Assembly (NCBI RefSeq): GCF_963664735.1
Contig: NZ_OY761553.1
Location: forward strand, 4,709,001-4,773,000
From: an uncultured Cohaesibacter sp.
GTDB taxonomy: Bacteria; Pseudomonadota; Alphaproteobacteria; Rhizobiales; Cohaesibacteraceae
Direction of reading: 5' to 3'
Length of the DNA: 64,000 bases
Shown here: positions 35,641 through 45,700 of the stretch, one piece after another
Numbering within the stretch: position 1 is the stretch's first letter
Layout of the letters: every line of letters starts with the position of its first letter
The notes under the pieces: model-generated
Databases searched by the model: none
What the model was told of the DNA's origin: nothing
What the model saw: the letters and a program-made list of their open reading frames with translations, nothing else
Position numbers and translations under genes: made by a program

Positions 35641-35724
35641 GTATCTTCCTTTCATACTGATAGGGGGCATGATTTGTCCGGCCGACACCGGGGCTGGTCG
35701 GACAAATCTCAAACCACTCTGTGG

Positions 35725-36291
35725 CTACTGCTGGGGATCGGGTTTTGGGATGGCAATCGGCGCTGGGATAATCATCCCGGACATGGGGCGGCCAGATCTC
35801 TTGGCAAGCAGGGCTTGTCGTTTGAGCATATCGGCTCGTCCTTCTGCGCGCTCAACGTTGATGGCATGGATACGAGCTCTAAGGCGTTCCAACTGAACGA
35901 GCTCATCGCCAATCAACCGGCCAAGGACTGGAGTCCCATCCTTGTTGGGAGCAAAGCCTTCATGGTTGACAGAGACAATCACAAGCCCCCGCAAATTGTA
36001 GACTGTCGGCTGCGAGAGACCCGCAGCACCAAAGGCCGCAGAATGCTCGACGCGGATTTGGGCTCCGTGGTTGAAAGTTGTTCCGATGGCATGCCCCCGT
36101 GCGAGGGTCAGATAACGGGTGCCGACATAGATTGCCTCGTCAACGATGAGCCATGGCAATGCCTCATTGGGTGATTGTCGATCCTTGTCGCGATTGTATG
36201 CGGGCATAGCGAAAGCAACAATGTCGCCACAGCTGACGGTGTCTTGCCAGTTGCTGGCGTGCGTCGTGGATAAATTTTTGGCGGTGGTCAT
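35725..36291 (-). CDS. Conserved element protein with possible PemK/MazF-like beta core
   Basis: A protein of 188 residues. The segment SCGDIVAFAMP ... LPWLIVDEAIYVGTRYLTLARGHAIGTT has the spacing of a small SH3-like beta-barrel (GDIV, then a Pro-containing strand, then RYxTLAxG), as in PemK-like proteins of plasmids. The second half (RGLVIVSVNHEGF, GTPVLGRLIGDELVQLERLRARIHAI) ends in a Arg-rich helix and a Pro-rich tail. I recall similar uncharacterised proteins in conjugative regions of alphaproteobacteria. Whether it is a toxin is not shown; a cognate antitoxin would have to be the acidic protein encoded just downstream. That is inference. Confidence 0.6.
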   Translation of the reverse strand: MTTAKNLSTTHASNWQDTVSCGDIVAFAMPAYNRDKDRQSPNEALPWLIVDEAIYVGTRYLTLARGHAIGTTFNHGAQIRVEHSAAFGAAGLSQPTVYNLRGLVIVSVNHEGFAPNKDGTPVLGRLIGDELVQLERLRARIHAINVERAEGRADMLKRQALLAKRSGRPMSGMIIPAPIAIPKPDPQQ

Positions 36292-36420
36292 AATATCTCC
36301 GACCTGGGTTGAAGGGATTTTGACACCTGCCTTTCCTGCTTTTCTTTCTGGCGAACCGGATCGGGCGCGGCGTCACCAGACCCGCTGCGCACATTTCGGT
36401 TGCCATCTGTCAGAGGTTTT

Positions 36421-36457
36421 TGATCTCATGCTGATTGGTGGGATCAGCATGAGATCA
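36421..36457. repeat. 15-bp perfect inverted repeat in the mobilization region
   Basis: TGATCTCATGCTGAT and its exact complement are separated by seven bases (TGGTGGG). There is no T run on either strand, so it is not a standard terminator. It lies about 490 bp upstream of the proposed nick site and may be part of an extended oriT or a regulatory dyad. Confidence 0.6.
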
Positions 36458-36796
36458 GGGAGCTTGCAGTTTAAGGGAAAGAGCCTCGAGAAAACCGCCG
36501 CCAAAAGGTTGTCTCGCGTCCGGCTGAAGGCCGCCAAGGGGATCCAAGGTGGGCATGGCAATCGCTCCCTTGGCCGGAGAAGGTCTGGCAGAGAGGATCG
36601 TCTACCAGTCGCCAGACAGGCCCGTCGGAGACGAGTGGGAGATCCAAGAGGATGGGCGCGATAGCCTCCTCTGGTCCGGCTGATGGCCCCTGAAGAGTTT
36701 GAGAAGGCGGAGCGCTTTTCATGCGGCGATATCATCGGCGCCGGGTGCAGGGGTTTCCCATGCCGCACTCTGCGTAAGAGCTCTCGGAGAGCCGAC

Positions 36797-36935
36797 ACGT
36801 TTTGATCCGCGCAAGCGGAAAAATCAAAACGTATAGTCGGTCTCTACAACTCTTGAGCCACCCTTAATATGTCTCTGAAAATGAGAAGTTTCTGCGGTTC
36901 TCTGCATTTATTTCCGGATCAATGAAGTGCGCCCT
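36797..36935 (+). other. Candidate oriT
   Basis: A nested dyad begins the region: ACGTTTTGAT, then CCGC-GCAA-GCGG, then ATCAAAACGT (36797-36832), with outer partial pairing GAG-CCGAC / GTCGG-CTC. About 90 bp further on, AAGTGCGCCCT (36925-36935) matches, as I remember it, the conserved nick core of RSF1010/Ti-plasmid type origins of transfer. The relaxase gene starts 45 bp later. The region 36292-36979 contains no supportable gene; frames through it on both strands are low-quality. Confidence 0.6.
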
Positions 36936-36979
36936 ATTTGCTCTACAGGTCATCACATCAGACATGTGGAGCAAGGAAA

Positions 36980-38842
36980 TTGCAAGGTTATCAATACGTT
37001 CACATCGAGTCATTTAGCCGCAAAGGCGGCCAACAAAAAAAGCGTGCGAATGGGGACAGAGCCTGGACCGTCGATGAGGTTATCGACGAGGCAGAGCGCA
37101 AGCCTGGATCATGTAGTCATGTGGAAGAGCCAGATACTGCACCATTGATTTTGCCAGGCTCTTGCAAAAATTTTGATGAGCTACGCCAAGCTCACAATGA
37201 TGCCTGCAAAGTCAAGCAGCAGGTGCCATATACGAATCCCAAGACCGGACAAAAATCCGTACGCACCAAAGCCCTGCGAGTCGACAAACACACGCTTTAT
37301 TCATCTGTAATTTCGCTTCCAATCCTGAGTGCTGATGCATGGGCAATGCCCGACCTGATGAACGAGTGTGTGGAATTGTTTCATCAAGTTGTGCGCTTCG
37401 AAAAGGACCGGCTCGAAGCGGCTGGTGGTCAATTTGCAATGGCAGTTGTGCACCGAGACGAAGCGCATATGCATATCCATGTTTATGGCGTTGATCCTGT
37501 GCGTGGAGAGATCACCTGGCTTCATCCTGGAAAAGCGGCCGTTGACAATATCCGTCGAGGCGCTGGCTGGAAGAAAGACAATGTGGCCGAACAGGGTCGA
37601 GCCTATTGTGATGCCATGCGTCAGAGGCAATATGATTTCTATACTTCAGTGTTCAGGGACGCTGGCCTGATGCGATATGGCCCCAAGCGATTTCGCCTGC
37701 CACGAGCAGAATATCTACAGCAAATGGATGCTCATGAGCAGCTTGCGGTGACGAGAAGAGATCTGCTTGAGGCTAGAAAAACAATTGACGAAGCACATAG
37801 CCTGCAGGAAAGCATCGAGGTAAAACGGCAGGAGTTGGAAAGGGAAAAGCTGGAATTTGAAGAGAATGTGACTTCCAAGGAATGCAAGCTCCAGATTGCC
37901 GAAGAGGACCTGTTTGAACGTCAAGACGAGCTATATTTCGAACAGCGGCAAAAACAGGCGGAGGGTGATCAGATCATCGCCAAGGCAGAAGAAGCAAAAC
38001 GGGAGGCAGATGCGCGGCTGGCCGCAACGAAAGGGGTCGCCGATGGCACTATTATCGCGGACCTGACGAACGCGGAAGAGCCATTTAAAGTAGCCAAGGA
38101 TGCTGATTCCGATAAAGCAAAGCCCCTTCTGGCTGCGATCGCGGCATCACCAAAAGCGGCCATTGATGCCACACAGGCCCTTAGGGCAGCATTCAGACCT
38201 CTGAAGAATAAGCTGGACGCGCAATTGGCGGCAATCGAATGGGTGTCTGAGGAACGCGGAACGGTCGATCCTAGTCGGGAAGGCAACGAATTCCAGTCGG
38301 CAGAAAATACTGATAAGAAAACAGCGGATACACTACTCACACGAATCCGGCTTGCTCCGAAAGCTGCACTGGGCGCGGTCATGCCCTTGGTCAACATTCT
38401 AAAACGGACAAAGCAGGCTGAAAATGCCGCACTTGTGGGTTCGGCCGCAGTTCTTGCAGCGGCGGAAGGTTTGTTTGACTTTGATGCAGACAAAACCAAT
38501 GACGGCTTTATTGCACTTAACGGAGCAAATCCCGCAAGGGTCAAGGTTCTTGAGGCAAGCATGAATCTGAACAAAAGCGTTGCTTCCAGAGTTGGTCGGG
38601 CAATCAATGCGACGATCAACAGAGCCGTGCAAGATAAAGCCAAGAAGGCAGAGGGGCGGGCCAAGGAAGCCGAAAACAGGTGGAACAAGGCCTATGAGCA
38701 GATTGCTGGCATCGTCAAATCAGCCCGCGAATATATGCACCCATCGGACTATGAAAAATTCCGCCGAAAGGCAGCTTTGGTCGTAAATAATGCTGATCTG
38801 CAGGCGAGAGATACTCATCGAGGCGAGGAAAGAGGACGATAA
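36980..38842 (+). CDS. Mob-type relaxase
   Basis: A DNA-nicking protein of 620 residues that starts conjugal mobilization. The TTG at 36980 is chosen because GGAG lies 9 bases upstream and because relatives begin close to the GYQYVHIESFSRKGG block; an earlier TTG at 36938 would run into the nick site. The metal-binding motif HRDEAHMHIHVYGVDP (about residue 160) has the HxDE-x2-HxHxH pattern of Mob/Pre relaxases. After about residue 240 the protein is a long coiled coil rich in Glu, Lys, Arg and Ala, followed by an Ala-rich region with two similar blocks (SPKAAIDATQALR and APKAALGAVMPLV). Whether it belongs to MOBQ or MOBV is not settled. Confidence 0.82.
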   Translation: MQGYQYVHIESFSRKGGQQKKRANGDRAWTVDEVIDEAERKPGSCSHVEEPDTAPLILPGSCKNFDELRQAHNDACKVKQQVPYTNPKTGQKSVRTKALRVDKHTLYSSVISLPILSADAWAMPDLMNECVELFHQVVRFEKDRLEAAGGQFAMAVVHRDEAHMHIHVYGVDPVRGEITWLHPGKAAVDNIRRGAGWKKDNVAEQGRAYCDAMRQRQYDFYTSVFRDAGLMRYGPKRFRLPRAEYLQQMDAHEQLAVTRRDLLEARKTIDEAHSLQESIEVKRQELEREKLEFEENVTSKECKLQIAEEDLFERQDELYFEQRQKQAEGDQIIAKAEEAKREADARLAATKGVADGTIIADLTNAEEPFKVAKDADSDKAKPLLAAIAASPKAAIDATQALRAAFRPLKNKLDAQLAAIEWVSEERGTVDPSREGNEFQSAENTDKKTADTLLTRIRLAPKAALGAVMPLVNILKRTKQAENAALVGSAAVLAAAEGLFDFDADKTNDGFIALNGANPARVKVLEASMNLNKSVASRVGRAINATINRAVQDKAKKAEGRAKEAENRWNKAYEQIAGIVKSAREYMHPSDYEKFRRKAALVVNNADLQARDTHRGEERGR

Positions 38843-38952
38843 CCCACCTGCGAGTCTGATGAATTAAGCCAAGTGGCGCGCCAGAGGTTGCAGTAAGTAT
38901 AATTACTTAATGCAACCGTCATCGATACAAGATTCAGAGAAGGTTCGTGATC

Positions 38953-38966
38953 ATGACAAATGTCAT
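38953..38966. repeat. Palindrome TGACA-AA-TGTCA, copy 1
   Basis: ATGACAAATGTCAT, between the relaxase gene and the hsdR remnant. The same 14 bases recur at 40422 and 40664, with variants at 40354, 40520 and 56208. Confidence 0.7.
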
Positions 38967-39041
38967 AGATGTAAGAGTAGCCATAACGTTCCTTCTCTCG
39001 AATCTGGGTTTGAAGGGCCAATTGGCCCGAAGCGACGGCGA

Positions 39042-40358
39042 TTAAAGAGGGGGCTGCCGCAGGCCTTCTCTGATGCTGTCGTAAAATGCCGCCTTGAAGG
39101 CAGGGTCTTGCGCCCAAAGCTTGTAGAGTTCCAGCTCATCCTTGCGGCGTTGAAGCATGACATCCTTCATGATTTTCTCGAACGCCAGCTTCTGGGCGTA
39201 AGGGTCTGGATCGTCAGAATACTTCTTGTCGAGATCAATGCCGCTCTGGCCACTGTGGGCTTCGTCGATGATCACAGCAAAGCGCTTGTCGCTGAGGTCG
39301 GCAATGCCATCGATGATGAAGGGGAACTTCTGGATCGTGGTGATAATGATCTTCTTGCCATTTTTCAGCGCGGCTTTGAGGTCTGCCGACCTCATGACGG
39401 GCGCGACGATATTCTTGACCTCGGAGAAATCCTTGATGTTGTCGCGCAGCTGCTTGTCAAGCAGGCGCCGGTCGGTCACGACAATCACACTGTCGAACAG
39501 CGGAGTATCGAGCGTGCGCGTGCCGGGCAGGGTCAGCTTGTCTGGATAGGTCTCGATCAGCTGATAGGCGGTCCATGTGATGCTGTTGGATTTGCCAGAC
39601 CCTGCCGAATGCTGGATGAGATAGCTTTGCCCGACGCCATGACTTGCGGCATCGGCGAGCAATTGGCGCACGACATTGAGCTGATGATAGCGCGGGAAGA
39701 TGAGTGTCTTCTTGTTGAGCGGATCGGCGGGCTTGCCCTCCAACAGAACGAAATGCTGGATGATTCCGGCCATGCTTTCGGGCTGGAACACCTCTTCCCA
39801 GAGATAGGCGGTCTTGTGGCCGTCCGGATTGGGCGGGTTGCCTGCGCCTTCGTTATGGCCCTTGTTGAAGGGCAGGAAGAAGGTCTTCTCTCCGGCGAGC
39901 TTGGTAGTCATCCAAACCTCGTCTGTGTCGGCGGTCATATGCACCAGCGTCCGTCCAAATTGCATCAGGGGCTGGGAGGCATCGCGCTCCCGATACTGCT
40001 TCTGACCGTGGTAGCGGGCGGTCTGGTTCGTCCAGTGATTTTTCAGCTCCAGCGTTACCAGCGGCAGTCCATTGAGAAACAGGTCCATGTCGACGGATTC
40101 ATGCGGGTTGGCCAGACTGTGATGCACCTACCGGGTGACGCTCCAGATATTGCAGCGAAATTGTCGCGCACCTTCTGGGCCGAGATTGCCAGCGGGGCAG
40201 GGTACATCAGATTGAAGTGGGCATCATCGACCTTGAGACCCTTTTCCAAGAGATGCAGAAGCCCCTTGCGTTTGATCCGCTTGTCAAACTGGCCAAAGAT
40301 CTTGGCCTGCCAGTCAACGGGGTTGCGGGTCTTGAGCTTGTCGAGAACCTCACCTTGA
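39042..40358 (-). pseudogene. Type I restriction endonuclease subunit HsdR, decayed remnant
   Basis: Homology to HsdR is unmistakable but broken in at least three ways. The N-terminal part (LDKLKTRNPVDWQAKIFGQF and EKGLKVDDAHFNLMYPAPLA, 40358-40150) loses one base near 40150. After SVTR a TAG at 40128-40130 replaces the Gln that relatives have before VHHSLANPHES. The central part keeps LELKNHW, the Walker A HSAGSGKSNSITW and IIDEAHSGQSG. At about 39240 it then jumps directly to a C-terminal segment (DPDPYAQKLAFEKIM to DPAFKAAFYDSI), so roughly half the normal length of about 1000 residues is deleted. No hsdM or hsdS genes accompany it. Confidence 0.85.
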
Positions 40359-40997
40359 CAGCTGTTAAGACCGTTGCGGTCATGTCATTAGGGCCATCAA
40401 GCTCTGTCAAACCCTGCGATCATGACAAATGTCATGAAGCCCTTTGCCCCGCAATCGAATATTCGGCGGCAGCGGCATGGTGCATCAAGCATCTCTCGGC
40501 ATGCTTCGAACCGATAATCATGACAGCTGTCATGAAGTGTCAATAAACAAGGATGGGCCACCTTAAGAGAGGAGTGTCGTTTGATGACTCCCTGAACAAT
40601 TGATCTTCGTGAGCAGAGCCTGATCCGCTGCTTTCCGTGCGCAATGGCAAGACGCTGGCAATCATGACAAATGTCATGATCTGCGCCTTCGGATCAGAAT
40701 GGGCGGATTGCTGACATTTGGTGTGCGTGCGAGATCATCGACACCGCAGGCTAAAGCGGCCATTCACGAGACCTCGAGGCGCATCGTGGCAGCGAGATAC
40801 TCTTACGTGGTGCAGTTCGTTTCTCAGCAGCAATAAAGCTTACCGTTAAGGGGACGCCGCCGATGAAGAGATCGCGCTCAGCTCGGGATCTTTGCACCAT
40901 AACATCAATTTGTGAGGCGTTTTTCTGATATGGACACCCGATATTGAAGCCGCCTTCCGACCGCCGCGCTTGTATTTCAGATTTATGTCGCCTGTCT
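40354..40997. other. Non-coding region with a cluster of TGACA-N2-TGTCA palindromes
   Basis: About 640 bp without a supportable gene. It holds CTTGACAGCTGTTAAG (40354-40369), ATGACAAATGTCAT (40422-40435 and 40664-40677) and ATGACAGCTGTCAT (40520-40533). They share a TGACA-N2-TGTCA dyad at irregular spacing (about 70, 100 and 145 bp). They could be operators of an unidentified regulator or scars of rearrangement, since the hsdR remnant is flanked by copies. No T runs follow, so they are not terminators. Confidence 0.6.
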
Positions 40998-41348
40998 TTA
41001 TTTTCGCGAGAGCATGAGGCATGAGATCGATGCAGTCAGTGTATCTATTAATGCAGTCTTTCTTTCTGGTGAATAATTTGAGACCCGTATGCCTTCACAT
41101 GCCAAAAGAGCGAATTTAGCGACACGGTTATTATCTTGCCCATGTCTGCTTAGCTCGTTTGAATATGGTGCCAAGATCTCCATGAGAGAATCCATAAAGA
41201 GTGCATCACATTCGCTCTTTGAGATGTTTTCCATCTCTCTGTAGGGCTGGCTATTTTCAGTGTCCTGTTCGTTCTGCCCCTGTTGAATGGAGCAGGTGAC
41301 AGAACGATACAAGATCTGTTTCAGTGAATTCTCAAAGTCCGTGTTCAT
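40998..41348 (-). CDS. Hypothetical protein coupled to the helical repeat protein
   Basis: A protein of 116 residues, mostly helical, with no membrane segment, signal peptide or known domain that I recognise (for example LFMDSLMEILAPYSNELSRHG and SPERKTALIDTLTASISCLM). Its ATG overlaps the stop of the 402-residue helical protein gene by 4 bp, so both are made from one message and may interact. Confidence 0.55.
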   Translation of the reverse strand: MNTDFENSLKQILYRSVTCSIQQGQNEQDTENSQPYREMENISKSECDALFMDSLMEILAPYSNELSRHGQDNNRVAKFALLACEGIRVSNYSPERKTALIDTLTASISCLMLSRK

Positions 41349-42553
41349 TGCTTTTCTTCGTCACCGTTGGCGTGATCCTGCTGATGAATAGAGGTCTCTG
41401 AATTTGCCGCTTTTGTCTTTGCGTTCAACGCGTCACGAGACCCTTTGATCATCCCGGAGGTTGCACCTTTAGCAATTTCAAAAAGGCTTTCCCCAAGAAC
41501 AAGAGCTTCATTTGCTGTTGCTCGCAGAACCTTCTCTCCAAGTTCAAACGTTTCAACTCGAAGCGAACGCAATTGCTCAGAAATTGATTGGGCCGTATCC
41601 GCTGCTGTTTGCCGCAATCTCGAGCCAGCTTTCTGAGCATCATCGGCAATTTCATGGAGAGTTTCCTTTGCGATTTCATCAGAACGCTCGGCAACGGTTC
41701 TCAAAGCTCCGACGAACAAGTCTCCTGAATTCTCAATTTCCTCTTTCAATACGAGTAATCTTTTCGCTGAAGATTCTGAGAGATTCTGACCAGAGGCTTG
41801 GGCTTTTTTATGCGCATTGCTTATGGCCTTAACCAGCGCTTCTCGGATCCCATCAGAGGCTGCATTAGAGATTTCTCGAATTTGTTGATTTGCAGTCTCA
41901 GTTGCTTCAATGGCCGCAGATAGCACTTCCTCTGCTACTCGACGCGTCCGGTTCGCAGAAAACTCGGTCTCATGCAAAGCTTTCTGGGTCGCGTCGAATG
42001 CAATCCTGTGAACGGTCTGTTCAATCGCTTCGCCACGTTCAATTGAAAGCTGAACGGCTCGCTTCACCGTTTGATGAAGAAGCTCCATATTCTCAACGAA
42101 CCGTACGCGTTCACGGGTACTGGCGGCTTCCAAATCTTCTCGTATCTGGTCGGGAAACTCAGTGGCAACTTCACGAACATTGCATAAAGCTTGATCAATA
42201 ATCTGATCGAGCTTGCTCGTTTCTAGAGCCAATCGTTCATTTGCAGCATCTATTTCGGCTTCATTCTGCTTGATCGTGTCAGAACTGGCTGCTTTCACTC
42301 CCTGAAGAGCGCCCGAAACGATTGCCGCAATCTCGCTGCTGGTACATTTTCCAGCCTTCATGAGTTCTTGGATTGAAGCGCGGACAGTTATCTTCACTAT
42401 ATCCGATATATTTGTTGCACCATCTTTTGAGCTTTCAAACATCGAAATAACTGAATCGTGGCAGATTTGCTGGATTGCTTCTGCACTTTTTGACCCATCT
42501 TGGATTGCTATCTTTATTTCATTGGAGAGCTTTTCCTGCAGTTCTCTCGACAT
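41345..42553 (-). CDS. Long alpha-helical repeat protein (phasin/apolipoprotein-like)
   Basis: A soluble protein of 402 residues, almost entirely amphipathic helix: rich in Ala, Glu, Ser, Arg and Ile with almost no Pro or Gly. Degenerate repeats such as VHRIAFDATQKALHE, EVLSAAIEATETANQQI and TAADTAQSISEQLRSLR suggest long coiled coils or a phasin/LEA-like surface-coating protein. I have a weak recollection of relatives grouped as DUF6781; the function is unknown. The gene leads a two-gene operon. Upstream, at 42639, it carries the same imperfect palindrome found ahead of the RND pump operon, so the two operons are probably co-regulated. Confidence 0.65.
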   Translation of the reverse strand: MSRELQEKLSNEIKIAIQDGSKSAEAIQQICHDSVISMFESSKDGATNISDIVKITVRASIQELMKAGKCTSSEIAAIVSGALQGVKAASSDTIKQNEAEIDAANERLALETSKLDQIIDQALCNVREVATEFPDQIREDLEAASTRERVRFVENMELLHQTVKRAVQLSIERGEAIEQTVHRIAFDATQKALHETEFSANRTRRVAEEVLSAAIEATETANQQIREISNAASDGIREALVKAISNAHKKAQASGQNLSESSAKRLLVLKEEIENSGDLFVGALRTVAERSDEIAKETLHEIADDAQKAGSRLRQTAADTAQSISEQLRSLRVETFELGEKVLRATANEALVLGESLFEIAKGATSGMIKGSRDALNAKTKAANSETSIHQQDHANGDEEKQ

Positions 42554-42638
42554 GTTCGCCTCCTAAGGCTGGTCGGATTACGGAACGTGAGTTTGGAACT
42601 TTTCACCCCCAACATATAGTTCTTTAAGGAAGGCGGAG

Positions 42639-42655
42639 ATGTATCCCAGGTAACA
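42639..42655 (-). promoter_or_regulatory. Operator-like palindrome upstream of the helical protein operon
   Basis: ATGTATCCCAGGTAACA contains the imperfect dyad TGTAWCC-CA-GGTAWCA. Its centre is about 95 bp upstream of the ATG at 42553. The same sequence, with two A/T swaps, lies at 47190-47206 ahead of the efflux adaptor gene. Confidence 0.6.
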
Positions 42656-42663
42656 GGAAAGAC

Positions 42664-42694
42664 AAAAAAGCGGGCATCTTTCGATGCCCGCTTT
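42664..42694 (-). terminator. Rho-independent terminator of the RND efflux operon
   Basis: AAAGCGGGCAT and its complement form a stem with a short loop. On the minus strand a run of T follows. It lies 36 bp past the RND permease stop. Confidence 0.88.
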
Positions 42695-42729
42695 GATCTA
42701 AACGAACAGAGAAGCCAACACTCTCTTTC

Positions 42730-45700
42730 TTACGTCATCATCCTAGATGCGTTGACATAGTAGAGGACTGGAACAACAAAGACTGTCAGCAAGGTCGACA
42801 AGATCGTCCCAAAAATGAGTGAAATTGCAAGACCACCAAAAACTGGATCCGTTGTCATAATTGCCGTACCGAGAATGATGGCCAGTGTCGTGAGAAGAAT
42901 GGGACGTAATCGCACGGCTCCGGCTTGTTTCGTCGCCTCGGACAGAACCATGCCTTGTTTGATATTGTCCTGGACAAAGTCGATTATCAAAAGTGAGTTA
43001 CGGATGACGACACCGGAAAGAGCGATGATCCCGACCATGGAAGTTGCAGAGAAATCAGCGCCAAACAACCAGTGGCCCGGGAAAATTCCGATCAGTCCTA
43101 ATGGAACAGAGGACATTGCTATGGCAGGAATGCTAAAGGACTTGTAATAGGCAACCAGAAGCAAGAATACAAGCGTTAGGGCTCCGCCCAAAGCAATCGC
43201 CATATCCCTATAGACATCAAGCGTCATGCGCATTTCACCGCCCCACAGAACCTGATACCCATCGACTGTATCGGGAACATCTCGGACCAGATTTAGATTT
43301 CCTGTTTTCAGAGAGCGCCCATCTGGCGCGGTTATTTCTTTAAGCCGTCGGTTGAGATCAATAACCGCATAGAGTGGTACCGATTTACCCATTTCTCCGC
43401 CGACAAATGTTGCCTTTTCGTTGTCTCTGTGGTTGATTGTTCTGTCCTGAATGGCATGAATATCACGAACCAATTCCGAGAGTGGGACTTGATCACCGAT
43501 CTGATTGGCGACATACAGGCTGTCAAGCTTCTCTGGATTGACTGCAAACCGCCTTGGCACAAATGCCCTGATCAGGACTGCATTGGTTTCGTCGGGAAGA
43601 TGGACACGGCCCAAGGTTTTGCCGCCATAGACAAGCCCCAAGACCTCGTTGATATCGGCGGTCGACACGAGAGAAAGCGCTGCTTTGTCCTTTTCTGGCA
43701 TGAGCCTGTGTTCCAAGACATCTCTCGGCTCGGTATCAACCAAATCGACCATATCGTATGTGTTTTTGAAGGCTTCTTGTACCTGCTCGGACAATGCCCT
43801 CAATCCTTCCGGATCGGGTCCGTAAATTTCAGCCAGCACAGTGGAACGCAAGGGTGGTCCAGGAGGATCTTCTACGAGAGATACTTTCGCTCCCGGATAT
43901 TTTGAACGAATTTCTTCGATTAAAGGGCGGAGCTCTTGAACTATTTCAATAGAGCTTTCTTCCCGCTCATGCTTGTCGATGAGATTGACACGAATTTCTG
44001 CGACAGAATTGCCTGTACGACCGGAAGTCCCTTTGAACATGCCATTGAAGTCGGCCACGCCCGCTTTCCCTACCCAGGATTGATAGTTCTCAACCAATGG
44101 ATTTGAAGACAATAGAGCACTTATTTCGCGGGTTAATTGATCTGTCTTTTCAAGCGGATCATCTGCCGCCATATAGATCACGATATTGAATGTGTTTTTG
44201 TTGTCCTTCGGTAGAAAACCGATATTGACCCCAAATTCCGATTGAGGTCCGCCGACCCCTTGAGGACGGATGAATTGCCAGGCCCCTTGCAGCAGCGAAC
44301 CAGTCATGAGCAGTAGGATGACGCACAGGAAGCCCATCTTGATAAGGTTTGAATTCTGAAGCGGGGTGTACAGAAAGAGATAGGCGCGTTCGAGCCGACC
44401 CGGTTCCTGATGTTTGTCACCCTTTTGATCTTCAAGATCATTCGCAGATTGTCTCGGATGCCACTTTACCCATCGGTTAGCCGCCCAAGGGGTAACGATA
44501 TAGGCAACGAGGATAGAGCCTGCCATAGCAATGGGAACATTATAGGCAATAGGATAGAAATAATCTCCGGGCATTCCGGTAATCAAAAACAGCGATGCAA
44601 AGACAAGTATCACAGCCAGGGTTGCCAGATTGGTCGCGTTCCCGATTTCATTCGTTGCTAGAATCGTAACTTTGGTTTTGTCTGCCCCGGCCTTCGCCTG
44701 CCCGTAATGTCGGTGAATGTTTTCGATTACCACGATTGCCGCATCGACCAAGAGCCCCAATGACAGGATCAATGCAAACAAGGTGACCCTGTTGATGGTA
44801 ACGCCACCCAGAAAATCGCTGGCAAGCGTAAGGGAGAAGATCAGCGGGATGGTAACAGTAACAATAAGAGCTTCTCTCCATCCAAGAAAGACAATCAAAA
44901 TACCACTCACAGTGACAACCGCTATCACCAGATGTTCCATAAGCATATTGACGGCATCATCCGCTTTCTTGCCGTCGTTGCGCGTGACAATCACATTGAT
45001 TTCGTTTGGAACCATGGATGTTTTCATCCGTTCAACGCGATCAATCACAGAGTCGGAAACCACAACTGCATTTGTATTTTTCTTTTTTGACACCGCGATA
45101 GTAACTGCAGCCATGTCTCTGGTGTCTGCCTGTTGCGATCGTATGTCTCCTGATCCGAAGGAAAAGCGGCTGAAACTCTCCAATTCTTCTGGAGGCCCAT
45201 CCCGAACGGTCGCTACATCTTTGACGTAAATCGGTCGGCCATCATTGACTGAGATGATAAGGTTTCGCACCTCTTCCGCCGAAGAAAAAGCTCCACTGAG
45301 TTTGATTGCTTCCACTTTCTTATGCTGAACAGTCGCATCATAGGGAACTGTCAGATTATTGGAGCTAATCGCTGCATAGGCTTGGCTAAGAGACAGGCCA
45401 AAAGCTTGAATTCGAACAGGATCCAGCTCAATCGAGATTTCTCGCGATCTGCCTTCATGTACTGTCACCAGTGACACATCCTTGGTGCTTCGCAAACGCT
45501 CAGCCATTCTGTCCGCCACTCTCTTGAGAGCAAAATCATCGAGGCTTCCAGATGCCAGAGTGATGGTTATGATTGGCACGTCATCTGAATCAATGCCCTG
45601 AATAACTGGATCGCCAGCCTCGGCGGGTAGCAAGGATATATTCGAGCGGATACGGTCGTTGACTTTTACAAGAGACTCTTCTTTCGGCTGCCCAACCTTG

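Noticed and set aside
36373-36798. 141-codon minus-strand frame between the PemK-like gene and the relaxase
   Set aside because: Arg/Pro/Ser-rich translation, no ribosome-binding site, and it spans the 15-bp inverted repeat; the region looks like oriT DNA.
37969-38688. 239-codon minus-strand frame rich in Ala and Ser
   Set aside because: Mirror of the Ala-rich C-terminal part of the relaxase.
38910-40358. 482-codon plus-strand frame
   Set aside because: Antisense to the hsdR remnant, whose homology is on the minus strand in spite of its mutations.
41345-42553. Chemotaxis-type or phage tail protein call for the helical protein
   Set aside because: No methyl-accepting signalling hairpin, membrane segment or tail-protein motif; only generic amphipathic helix.
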